Shown here: positions 20,278 to 29,300 of the stretch, piece after piece
Position numbering within the stretch: position 1 is the first letter of the stretch
Layout of the letters: each line of letters starts with the position of its first letter
Made by a program: the position numbers and the translations under genes
The notes under the pieces: generated by a model
Told to the model about the DNA's origin: nothing
Databases searched by the model: none
The model's input: the letters and a program-made list of their open reading frames with translations, nothing else
From: an uncultured Actinomyces sp.
GTDB taxonomy: Bacteria; Actinomycetota; Actinomycetes; Actinomycetales; Actinomycetaceae
Direction: 5' to 3'
NCBI GenBank assembly: GCA_900545825.1
Contig: URAS01000003.1
Span: 62,001 to 126,000 of the forward strand
DNA length: 64,000 nucleotides

Positions 20278-21171
20278 CTATCCCTTGACAGCACCCGAGG
20301 TGAGGCCCTTGATCATGTTCTTTTGAAGGAGAACGAAGACAATGAGGACGGGCAGCACGGCGAGGACGGTCCCCGCCATAACCGGCCCCCAGTTGGTCAG
20401 ACCCTCGTTGTTTTGAAGGAAGGTCAAACCGATCTGCAGGGGCGCCGTCTTTTCGTCGTCCGACATGAGGAAGGGCCACAAGTATTCGTTCCAGTCGTTG
20501 ACGATCGTGATGAGGGCGAATGCCGAGAGCGTCGGCCACGACATCGGCAAGACCACGCGGGTGAGGAGCCTCAGGGGTGATGCCCCATCCATGCGGGCGG
20601 CCTCGATCACTTCGGTCGGCAGCGAGAGGAAATGGTTGCGCATGAGGAAGGTGCCGAACGCCGTCCCGGCGAGCGGCAGGATAATACCGGCGAAAGAGTT
20701 CCGCATGCCCAGGCCGGCGATGAGCGAATAGTTCGAGATCACGGTGATCTGGTTGGGCACCATGAGCGAGGCGATAATGACGATGAAACAGAGATTTCGT
20801 CCGGGGAATCGCAGGAGAGCCAGGGCGTAGGCCGAGGTGACGCCAAGGAGAATCTTCGCGCTCGACAGAATGAGCGTGATAATGACCGAGTTACGCAGGT
20901 AGGTGCCGAAGGCGATCTGCGTCCTCACGGTGTCGTAGTTTTGCGTCGTGAACGGGTGGGGCCAATACGTCGCCGGTGACGTGTAAATGTCGCCTTGGAC
21001 CTTAAACGAGGCGACGACGATCCAGTAGACAGGAACGAGGACGATGATGAGGCTCACCGCCATCGCCACGTACCCGAGGATCGCCAGGGACTTCGGCCGC
21101 CCGACGTAGGAGACACCCTCGTCGTCGCGAGAGGACTCGGCGTCTTCCGGTGTCCGTCGCCAGAGTTTCAC
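20278..21171 (-). CDS. ugpE: ABC importer permease, UgpE/MalG type
   Basis: This is a six-helix inner-membrane permease of 297 residues. The cytoplasmic EAA loop reads EAARMDGASPLRLLTRVVLP, the contact site for the UgpC ATPase. The start is GTG at 21171, 8 bases after AAAGGAG. It overlaps the ugpA stop by four bases (GTGA), so the two permeases are translationally coupled. It pairs with UgpA to form the channel. Confidence 0.92.
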   Translation of the reverse strand: MKLWRRTPEDAESSRDDEGVSYVGRPKSLAILGYVAMAVSLIIVLVPVYWIVVASFKVQGDIYTSPATYWPHPFTTQNYDTVRTQIAFGTYLRNSVIITLILSSAKILLGVTSAYALALLRFPGRNLCFIVIIASLMVPNQITVISNYSLIAGLGMRNSFAGIILPLAGTAFGTFLMRNHFLSLPTEVIEAARMDGASPLRLLTRVVLPMSWPTLSAFALITIVNDWNEYLWPFLMSDDEKTAPLQIGLTFLQNNEGLTNWGPVMAGTVLAVLPVLIVFVLLQKNMIKGLTSGAVKG

Positions 21172-22109
21172 TGGCGTTCTCCTTTCTGCATCTGCCTCAC
21201 CTGGATCATCGTGACGATCAAGAGGACGAGGAAGAGGATCGTCGCCACGGTCGCGCCGTAGCCGGCACGAGAGTTGACGAACGTCTCCTGATAGACCTGG
21301 TAGACGAGGGTCGTTGTCCCGATCCCCTGCGGGCCGCCGCGGGTCATGACGTTGATAATGTCGAAGACCTGCATCGAGTTGAGGAGGACAGTGATCGACA
21401 GGAAGAACGTCGTCGGCCGCAGCTGCGGCAGGAGGATCCGGTGGAATCTCCGCCACGCGCTGGTCCCGTCGATTTCGGCGGCCTCGTCGAGGTCGCGCCG
21501 CCTGGCCTGCAGCGCCGCCAGGTAGATAACGAAGGTGTAGCCGACGTTTTTCCACACGTAGGTGATCGTCACCATGACGAGCGCCCACGACGGCGTCTGG
21601 TAGAAGTCGGGGGCTTGTGTGCCCAACCGTTTGAGGACGTCGGAGACCAGGCCGAAGACGGGGTCGAAGACGAATTGGAAGGCCACGCCGATCGCCGCGC
21701 CCGAGATGATGTAGGGGGCAAACACGACGGCGCGAACGAAGCCGCGCCCCCACAGCTTCTGGTCGAGGACCAGCGCGAGGACCAGCCCGAGGATGAGTGA
21801 CCCGACGACGGTGACGCCGGTAAAAATGACCGTATGGGCGACGATGACCCACGAATCCGAGGACGTCGCCCATTCGACGTAATTGTCGAACCCAACCCAT
21901 TCGGCAGTTGGCGAGGAAATATTCCAACTGGTGAACGATAAACGAATGTTGTCAATCAGCGGTCGGTACGTAAAGATGGCCAGGAGGATGAGGTTGGGGA
22001 CCAACAGAATGACCGCAAGGGGCCATTCCGACCGGTCGGGCCTATCCGACCGCAATCTCTTCGCGGGCTGCGTGTCTTTTCGCGCCTCGACCGCGGGGGT
22101 TGCACTCAT
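21168..22109 (-). CDS. ugpA: ABC importer permease, UgpA/MalF type
   Basis: This is the partner permease of UgpE, with 313 residues, about six membrane segments and the EAA loop EAAEIDGTSAWRRFHRILLP. It is the first gene of the ugp operon. ATG at 22109 has no Shine-Dalgarno sequence. On the minus strand TATCGT stands seven bases before it, so a leaderless mRNA is likely. The next upstream gene on this strand ends 81 bases away. Confidence 0.9.
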   Translation of the reverse strand: MSATPAVEARKDTQPAKRLRSDRPDRSEWPLAVILLVPNLILLAIFTYRPLIDNIRLSFTSWNISSPTAEWVGFDNYVEWATSSDSWVIVAHTVIFTGVTVVGSLILGLVLALVLDQKLWGRGFVRAVVFAPYIISGAAIGVAFQFVFDPVFGLVSDVLKRLGTQAPDFYQTPSWALVMVTITYVWKNVGYTFVIYLAALQARRRDLDEAAEIDGTSAWRRFHRILLPQLRPTTFFLSITVLLNSMQVFDIINVMTRGGPQGIGTTTLVYQVYQETFVNSRAGYGATVATILFLVLLIVTMIQVRQMQKGERQ

Positions 22110-22190
22110 GGCGGTGACGATAAACAAGCGACGTAAACGCCGCCGAACCGCAAAGTTAACGCCGGGAAAACGGCGCGGGTTGACTGTGGT

Positions 22191-23876
22191 CTACTCCCAG
22201 TCGGCCGCGAGATCTTTCCAGGGAACGATACGCCCGTTATCGAACGCGACAATGGCATCGGCCGAGCTCGGATCCCGTAACGTGTGCGTCACTTCGATAA
22301 CCGTCAGGTCACCGGGCAGCGCCGCCAGTGTGTCGCGAATCATGCGTTCACGTTCCTCGTTGAGGCTCGCCGTGAACTCGTCGAGGACGAGGACACGCGG
22401 GTGCTCAATCATCGCACGCGCCAGCGTGAGCCGCTGAGCCTGCCCGCCCGAGAGCTTCTCGCCGTCCGCACCCACCGGGGTGTCGAGGCCCCGCGGCATC
22501 GCGTGGACCTCGTCGTCGAGGCCGGCAAGCCGCAGAGCCTCCCAGACCTCCTCGTCACTAGCGTCCGGCGCCGCAAGGAGCAGGTTCTCGCGGATCGACG
22601 TGTTCATCAGCTCGCAGCGTTGGGGGACGAAGACGACGCAGCGCCGCAGCGAGTCGAGGGTGAAGTCGCGGATGTCCCGCCCGCCCAGGGTGATCGTCCC
22701 CGAGTCGGGGTCGGCGTAGCGCAGCAGGAGGGTAAGGGCGGTGGTCTTGCCGGACCCGGACGGGCCGACGATGACGGTGTGGCCGCCGGCGGGCGCCGTC
22801 ATCGTCACGCCCTTGAGCCCGAAGCCGGCCCCGGCGCCCTCGCGGTCGTAGGCGTAGGAGACATCGTGCCACTCGACCCCCACCGGCCCGGTCAACGCGC
22901 AGGTGGCGGGGCCGTCCGCGACGCTCGCGGGGGCATGGACGATCTGCCACAGCCTGCGGGCCGCGGCAAATGAGTGATCGAGGTAGCCGACGGCGTCCTC
23001 GACGCCCTTCGGGCCCTCGAACAGGCGCAGCGAGCCGCCGATGAGGGCGGCCTGGACAACCGGCGAGGCATCGGACATGAGCGCGATCGACAGGGTCGAG
23101 ATGAGGAGAAGGGCGACGCCCGCGCCGCGGCGGATGGCGGCTTGTCGCCGAGACACCCCCGCGGAGGCCGCGACGGCGTCGTCGATGGCCTGCTGGCCCG
23201 CGATCCGCTCACTCTCGCGGCCGTAGCCGGTGACCTCGTCTTTGCCAAACAGTGAGTCGGAGACGTGGTGGGCCAGCTCGCGCCTGGCCGCAAGCGAATG
23301 TGCCGTTGCCTCGAGCGATCGGTTAACCCCGGCGAACGGGACGACCGTCAACGCGAGGACGACGCAGATCAGCGGGATGACGACCCCCCGCCAGCCGACG
23401 ACGCAGCCCGTGACGATGCAGGCGGCGGGGGCGACGACGTAGGCCGAAACCAGGGGCGCGAACGTGTGGGCATAGAAGACCTCGATGCGGTCGACGTCGC
23501 GGGTCAGCGAGGCGAGGAGGTCGCCCGAACGGGTCTTCGTCACGACGCCGGGCGCCTTGGGCCACAGCGACCCAAACACCGAGGTCCGCAGCAGTTCGAG
23601 CGCCTTGAAGGCGACGTAGTGGCCCGAGAATTGCTCGAGATAGGACGCCAGCGCCTTGACCACGGCGACAACGACCAGCCAGCCGATGATCGCTGGCGCG
23701 TGGCCGGCGTGGGTAACGATCGCGACGGTCCCGCCGGCTACCAGGCCGAAGAGGACGATGTCGAGGCTCAGCGTGACGATCCGCATGAGCGCGGAAAACA
23801 GCAGGGGCCGGTGGACGCTGCGGGTAATCGACGTCAGCCAGCGGATGAGGCCGAAAGTCGTGGGGGCCTGGCTCAT
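22191..23876 (-). CDS. Half-size ABC transporter (membrane domain + ATPase), second of pair
   Basis: This is a 561-residue ABC transporter with six N-terminal membrane helices and a C-terminal ATPase: Walker A GPSGSGKTT, signature LSGGQAQRL, Walker B RVLVLDEFTASLN, H-loop VTHTL. It has the type IV exporter fold, like CydC or the IrtB/YbtQ siderophore transporters. Its ATG overlaps the stop of the upstream partner (ATGA) and follows GGAGGTGA, so the two subunits are made together as a heterodimer. The iron box in front of the pair suggests a role in iron, siderophore or heme handling. The substrate and direction are not known from sequence. Confidence 0.82.
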   Translation of the reverse strand: MSQAPTTFGLIRWLTSITRSVHRPLLFSALMRIVTLSLDIVLFGLVAGGTVAIVTHAGHAPAIIGWLVVVAVVKALASYLEQFSGHYVAFKALELLRTSVFGSLWPKAPGVVTKTRSGDLLASLTRDVDRIEVFYAHTFAPLVSAYVVAPAACIVTGCVVGWRGVVIPLICVVLALTVVPFAGVNRSLEATAHSLAARRELAHHVSDSLFGKDEVTGYGRESERIAGQQAIDDAVAASAGVSRRQAAIRRGAGVALLLISTLSIALMSDASPVVQAALIGGSLRLFEGPKGVEDAVGYLDHSFAAARRLWQIVHAPASVADGPATCALTGPVGVEWHDVSYAYDREGAGAGFGLKGVTMTAPAGGHTVIVGPSGSGKTTALTLLLRYADPDSGTITLGGRDIRDFTLDSLRRCVVFVPQRCELMNTSIRENLLLAAPDASDEEVWEALRLAGLDDEVHAMPRGLDTPVGADGEKLSGGQAQRLTLARAMIEHPRVLVLDEFTASLNEERERMIRDTLAALPGDLTVIEVTHTLRDPSSADAIVAFDNGRIVPWKDLAADWE

Positions 23877-25492
23877 CGCGTCACCTCCACGTGGCCGTCC
23901 TCGATGCGCCACACGGTATCGGCGAGGTCAACCAACCGCGGTCGGTGGGTGACGAGGACGACCGTGAGGTCGCGGTCGATTCCCTCGATCGCCGCGATGA
24001 TCTGGGCTTCAGATTCCCTGTCGACCTGCGATGTCGGCTCGTCGAGCAGGAGGATCCGGCGGCCCGAGACGAACGCGCGGGCCAGCGACAGCCGCTGGGC
24101 CTGGCCGCCCGACATGAGGTCGCCCTGCTCGCCCAGGTGCGTCTGGAGACCCGCGGGCAGCGACCGCACCCAGTCGGCCAGGTGGGCGCGGGATAGGGCG
24201 TCCATCATCTGCTCGTCCGTCGCTTCCGGGTTGGCGAGGCGGAGGTTGTCGGCGATCGTCCCGGTAAACAACCAGGTCCGCTGGGCGACGACTGCGCTGA
24301 CCCTCCTGACGTCGGCCAACCCGGCGTCGGCGCAGTCGACCTCGCCGATCCTCAGGGAGCCGCGCTGGAGCGGCATCGCACCGGCGAGGAGGGACAGCAG
24401 CGTCGATTTGCCTGACCCCGACGGACCGACGATGGCGACGCGGGCGCCCTCGGGAATCGTGAAGGAGACGTCCCGGAGGACCTCGCCGCGCCCGTAATCG
24501 TGGCCGATGTGTGCGGCCGCGATCGCCCCCTCGCCCCGGGCCGGGCTGACGTCCGCGGAGGTGGCGGGCCTGGGCGCCGCCAGGTAGCGGGTGAGCGCCC
24601 GCTCGGACGCGCGTCCTCCCATGCCGACGTAGAAAAAGCCGGCGACCTGGTTAATCGGCTCGATCATCAGGGTCGTGAGGAGGGCGAGCGTCACACAGTC
24701 GGTCACCGAGATCGCGCCGGCGGCGAAGCGCCACCAGGCGAGGAGGACGACGTCGACGACGAGGAAGAGCGAGACGACGCCGTCGAGGACGATGATGACG
24801 ATCTGGTTGCCGGCCAGCAGTTTCATGACGGCGACGCGGTTGCGTTCGCCGGCCTCGGCGAGCTCGCGGTGAATCCGCTCCCCCGCGCCGACCATCCGAA
24901 TGAGGACGAGGTGACGGATCGCGTCGACGTAGCGCGCGGAAAGCCTGGCCCGCTCGCGGCGCGACTTCGCCGACGTCTTCCGAAATGCCCGGATGAAGCC
25001 CTTGACGGACAGGGGCGCCAGCGCCGCAACGACGAGCATACCGAGGGCGACAAGCGGGTCGATGGCGATCGCCACGTAGCAGATCGTGAGGACGGGGATG
25101 GCGAGCGCCCCCAGGCTGGCGCTCCAATAAACCTGGCGGTATTCCGCGAATCGCTCGACGTTGTCCGTCATGAGCCCCACGGTTCGCGCCGTCTGATCGG
25201 GCCGGTCGTCGGGCCCGGGCGGGGTGGAGAACACGGTCTCGAGCAGCCGGCGCCGCAGCCGCTTTTCCTCGCGCCTGGCCGACGCGCCACCGAGGACCAT
25301 TTCGCCGCCGGCCGCGAGCGCGGCGACGACAACGCCGACTGCTGCGGGCCACCAGGCATGCCACTGGCCGGTGGCGAGGTGGGCGGTGGTGACGAGGACG
25401 GCTCCCACCCCGACGGCGTAGGCGATCCGGGCGCCAGCGACGATCAGCGCGTCCGTGCGCGCCGGGCGCGACGACAGCGGAGACATCCTCAT
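23873..25492 (-). CDS. Half-size ABC transporter (membrane domain + ATPase), first of pair
   Basis: This is the 539-residue partner of the preceding entry: membrane domain (residues ~20-300), then ATPase with Walker A GPSGSGKST, signature MSGGQAQRL, Walker B ILLLDEPTSQVD and H-loop VTHRP. The start is ATG at 25492, behind GGGAGGGGG. It is the first gene of a two-gene operon with its own promoter and an iron-box-like operator. A second, separate half-ABC pair in this window (49.4-52.9 kb) is the true cydDC, so this pair most likely has another task, for example siderophore uptake in the manner of IrtAB/YbtPQ. That is inference. Confidence 0.82.
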   Translation of the reverse strand: MRMSPLSSRPARTDALIVAGARIAYAVGVGAVLVTTAHLATGQWHAWWPAAVGVVVAALAAGGEMVLGGASARREEKRLRRRLLETVFSTPPGPDDRPDQTARTVGLMTDNVERFAEYRQVYWSASLGALAIPVLTICYVAIAIDPLVALGMLVVAALAPLSVKGFIRAFRKTSAKSRRERARLSARYVDAIRHLVLIRMVGAGERIHRELAEAGERNRVAVMKLLAGNQIVIIVLDGVVSLFLVVDVVLLAWWRFAAGAISVTDCVTLALLTTLMIEPINQVAGFFYVGMGGRASERALTRYLAAPRPATSADVSPARGEGAIAAAHIGHDYGRGEVLRDVSFTIPEGARVAIVGPSGSGKSTLLSLLAGAMPLQRGSLRIGEVDCADAGLADVRRVSAVVAQRTWLFTGTIADNLRLANPEATDEQMMDALSRAHLADWVRSLPAGLQTHLGEQGDLMSGGQAQRLSLARAFVSGRRILLLDEPTSQVDRESEAQIIAAIEGIDRDLTVVLVTHRPRLVDLADTVWRIEDGHVEVTR

Positions 25493-25541
25493 GCGGTCCC
25501 CCTCCCGGCTCTTTCGTGTCGGCACCACCCGGCGCCGACCA

Positions 25542-25560
25542 TAGTCTAAGGCTTACCTCA
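25542..25560 (-). promoter_or_regulatory. Iron-box-like operator overlapping the -10 of the ABC pair
   Basis: On the minus strand TGAGGTAAGCCTTAGACTA matches 12 of 19 positions of TTAGGTTAGCCTAACCTAA; the left half and centre AGGT-AGCCT fit best. It includes TAGACT, a likely -10, with TTGCGT 19 bases upstream as a weak -35. The position over the -10 is typical for repression by an iron-loaded DtxR/IdeR protein. The match is moderate. Confidence 0.5.
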
Positions 25561-25587
25561 CTGCCCGACGCAACATGGGGGCCGGGC

Positions 25588-26157
25588 TCAGGAGACCGTG
25601 AGGATGTCGAGGATCTGCTGGCAGTAGGCGTCCTCGTCGAAACCGCCGACGAGGAGCAGCTGGATCGCGCAGCCTTGGATGAGGCCCATCGACAGCTGGG
25701 TGTAGCCGTATGCCTGGGCCGGGTCGACGCCGTTGTCCTTGGCCCAAAGGCCGAACAACTCGACGACGTCGTCGCGCAGCGAGGCGAATTCCTCGCGCAG
25801 CAGGTGGCCCAGCTCGTCGTCGGTCGCGGCGGCCGCGCCGAAGGCGAGCATGAGGCGCGCCCGGTCGAGGTCGACCGCCAGTCCGCGGCAGGCGGCCACG
25901 GTGAACTCGGCCGGCGAGAGCGGATGGACCCGCATGGCTTTCATCACCTGTTGGGGCGCATAGACGGCCGTGCGGACGATGTCGAGTAACAGCGCGTTCT
26001 TGTTGGGGAAATGGTGATAGATGGCGCCAGCCGACGTGCCCGAGGCCTCGACGATATCGGCGATCGATGTGCCGGCAACGCCCCGCTCGCGCACCAGTTC
26101 CGTGGCGGCGTCAATGATGTCTTGTCTGCGGGATGCTTTGCGTGACACGTCCCCCAT
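25588..26157 (-). CDS. TetR-family transcriptional regulator
   Basis: This is a 189-residue regulator with a TetR helix-turn-helix at the N-terminus (IIDAATELVRERG ... TSIADIVEASGTSAGAIYHHF, residues ~12-58) and a ligand-binding C-terminal part. No ligand can be deduced. It is divergent from the large activase-like gene, and the 163-base gap holds two inverted repeats that could be its operators. The ABC pair lies downstream on the same strand but has its own promoter. The start at 26157 is the best in-frame ATG; its ribosome site is weak. Confidence 0.85.
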   Translation of the reverse strand: MGDVSRKASRRQDIIDAATELVRERGVAGTSIADIVEASGTSAGAIYHHFPNKNALLLDIVRTAVYAPQQVMKAMRVHPLSPAEFTVAACRGLAVDLDRARLMLAFGAAAATDDELGHLLREEFASLRDDVVELFGLWAKDNGVDPAQAYGYTQLSMGLIQGCAIQLLLVGGFDEDAYCQQILDILTVS

Positions 26158-26255
26158 GCTATCCGACGTCCCCGTGACCTGGGCGCGAGGCGACGCACGA
26201 GGTGTGAGGCCGTCTCGCCAGCGGTGAAACTCTGTGGCAGAACCCGGCGGTCTCG

Positions 26256-26288
26256 GGTAACCTAGCACTTACCAGAACGTTCATTCTG
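26256..26288. promoter_or_regulatory. Two adjacent inverted repeats, candidate TetR operators
   Basis: GGTAA-N8-TTACC (26256-26273) is followed directly by CAGAA-N6-TTCTG (26273-26288), the latter containing the 8-base palindrome GAACGTTC (26275-26282). Both lie between the TetR gene and the divergent activase-like gene, where an autoregulating TetR protein would be expected to bind. Confidence 0.4.
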
Positions 26289-26320
26289 TTATGGCTCTTG
26301 AATCACGACGGGGACTACTT

Positions 26321-29300
26321 GTGGACACGACGCTTTCTTTAGGGCTCGATGTTGGCTCGACGACGGTCAAAGCCGTCTTGCTTGACGGGGAGGATATCCT
26401 TTTCGCCGATTACCGACGCCACAACGCCGACGTCAGGGGCGAGCTCGCCCGATTGCTCGACGACGTCCACGACGCCTACCCCGATGCCCTCGTCAAGGTG
26501 GCGATGACGGGCTCCGGCGGTCTCGGTGTCGCCCAGGCCATGGGTGTCCAGTTCGTCCAAGAGGTCATCGCGTCGACCGAGGCGATCGAACGGATGAACC
26601 CCGACGTCGACGTCATGATCGAGCTGGGCGGCGAGGACGCCAAGATCACCTACCTCCACCCCGTGCCGGAGCAGCGGATGAACGGCACGTGCGCGGGTGG
26701 CACCGGCGCGTTTATCGACCAGATGGCGACCCTGCTGAAGGTCGATGCGACCGGCCTCAACGACCTGGCGAAGGACTACAAGAACCTCTACCCCATCGCG
26801 TCGCGATGCGGCGTGTTCGCCAAGACCGACGTCCAACCGCTACTTAACCAGGGCGCCGCCCACTCCGACATCGCGGCCTCGGTGTTCCAGGCCGTCGCCA
26901 CCCAGACGGTTGCGGGCCTGGCGTGCGGCCGCCCGATCCGCGGCAAGGTCATTTTCCTCGGCGGCCCCCTCCACTTCCTCTCGGAGCTGCGGGCGGCCTT
27001 CGAACGGGTGTTGGGCGACAGCGTCGACGACTACGTCACCCCCGATAACGGCCAGCTCTACGTCGCCCTTGGCGCGGCCATGCTCGTCGAGGGGCCCGCG
27101 CTCGCGCTCCCTCACCTCGTCAAGTCGCTCGAGGCCGCGCGCCACGTCGACTCCAGCGCCAAGACCATGCGGCCGCTGTTTGCCACCCCGGAAGAGAAGG
27201 CGGAATTCGATCAGCGCCACGCCCAGACGATGGTGCCGGTCTCGACGCTCGACGGCGTCCACGGGCCCCTGTGGCTCGGGATCGACGCCGGGTCGACGAC
27301 GATCAAGTCCGTCGTCCTCGACTCGGACGGCACAATCGTCTACTCGACGTATGGGTCGAACGAGGGCAACCCCGTCGACGCGGCGGTGGGGATCGCCCGC
27401 GACGTCCTCTCCGCGTTGCCGGAAGACGCCTATATTGCCCGGTCCTGCGTGACCGGCTACGGCGAGGAGCTGGTGAAGTCCGCCCTCCACGCCGACGAGG
27501 GCGAAATCGAGACGATGGCCCACTTCCGTGCGGCGGCCAAGGTGTGCCCCGGCGTCACGTCGGTCATCGACATCGGCGGCCAGGACATGAAGTTCCTCAA
27601 GATCCGTAACGGCGCGGTCGATTCGATCGCGGTGAACGAGGCCTGCTCGTCGGGCTGCGGCTCGTTCCTCCAGACCTTCGCGGCGACGATGAGCATCGGG
27701 ATCGAGGACTTCGCCAAGGCCGGCGTCGAGTCGCAGGCGCCGGTCGACCTCGGGTCGCGCTGCACGGTGTTCATGAATTCCTCGGTCAAGCAGGCCCAAA
27801 AAGAGGGCGCCTCGCTGGGCGACATTTCGGCGGGCCTGTCGTACTCGGTGGTCCGTAACGCCCTCTACAAGGTGATGAAGCTGCGCGACGCCGGCGAACT
27901 GGGCGACAAGGTCGTCGTTCAGGGCGGCACGTTCTTGAACGACGCCGTCCTCCGCGCGTTCGAGCTGCTCACCGACGTCGAGGTCGTTCGCCCGAATATC
28001 TCGGGCCTCATGGGGGCCTACGGCGCGGCGCTCACCGCCCGCAAACACTCCGAGCCAGGTCAGCGTTCGGCGATGATGGATCGCGACCTCGACGCCTTCA
28101 GCTATTCGTCCGAGCAGCGGGAATGCAAGCTGTGCCAGAACCACTGCAAGCTGACGATCACGACGTTCGACGACGGCGGCCGCCAGGTGTCGGGCAACCG
28201 CTGCGACCGCGGCGCCTCGCTCGAGGCCAGGCCGAAGAAGTCCGAGATCCCCAACCTCTACGACTACAAGTACCGCCGGATGTTCGCCTACCGTCGCCTC
28301 ACCGACAAAAAGGCGACGCGCGGCGAGATCGGGATCCCCCGCTCGCTCGGCATGTACGAGGACTACCCCCTGTGGTTCACGATCCTCACGTCGCTGGGCT
28401 TCAAGGTCGTCATTTCGGGGCGGTCGAACCACGACCTCTTCGCCACGGGCATGGAGTCGATCCCGTCGGAAAACGTCTGCTACCCGGCGAAACTCTCGCA
28501 CGGGCACATCGAGTGGCTGCTGAAGAAGGGCATCAAGACGATCTTCATGCCCTGTGTGAGCTACGAGGTCAAGCAGTTCAAGGAAGCCGACAATAACTTC
28601 AACTGCCCGATCGTCGCCTTCTACCCGCAGGTGCTGAAGAACAACATCGATCGTCTGGCCGACGACGACATCACGTTCCTCAACCCGTTCGTCAACCTCG
28701 ACAATCCCGACAAGCTCGTCGACCGCCTCATGGAGACGTTCGAGCCGTGGGGCGTCACGCTGGCCGAGATGAAGAGCGCGGTCGCCGCCGGGTATGAAGA
28801 GATGGACAAGGTCCACGCCGATATCAAGGCCGAGGGCGACCGGGCGCTGCAGTACATGCGCGAGCACAACATGCACGGCATCGTCCTCGCGGGCAGGCCC
28901 TACCACATCGACCCGGAGATCAACCACGGCATCCCCGAGATGATCACGACGCTGGGGATGGCCGTCCTCTCGGAGGACTGCCTGACCGCCGGCATGACCG
29001 AGTCGCTGCGCCAGGGGTCGCTGCGCGTGCGCGACCAGTGGACCTACCACACGCGCCTCTATGAGGCCGCACACCTCGTGACGAAGGAGCCGGACCTGTC
29101 ACTCGTCCAGCTCAACTCGTTCGGCTGCGGCGTCGACGCGATCACGACCGACCAGGTCCAAGAGATCCTCGAGCAGGTCGGCGACATCTACACGGTGTTG
29201 AAGATCGACGAGGTCTCGAACCTGGGCGCCGCCAAGATCCGGATGCGTTCGCTGCAGGCGGCCAACAAGGAGCGCCCGGCGATCGACCCGATGCGAGAGA

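Noticed and set aside
26310..26318. GGGACTAC before the giant activase gene as a DosR box
   Set aside because: Only the first seven bases fit, and the stretch is better explained as the ribosome-binding site GGGGA of the GTG start.
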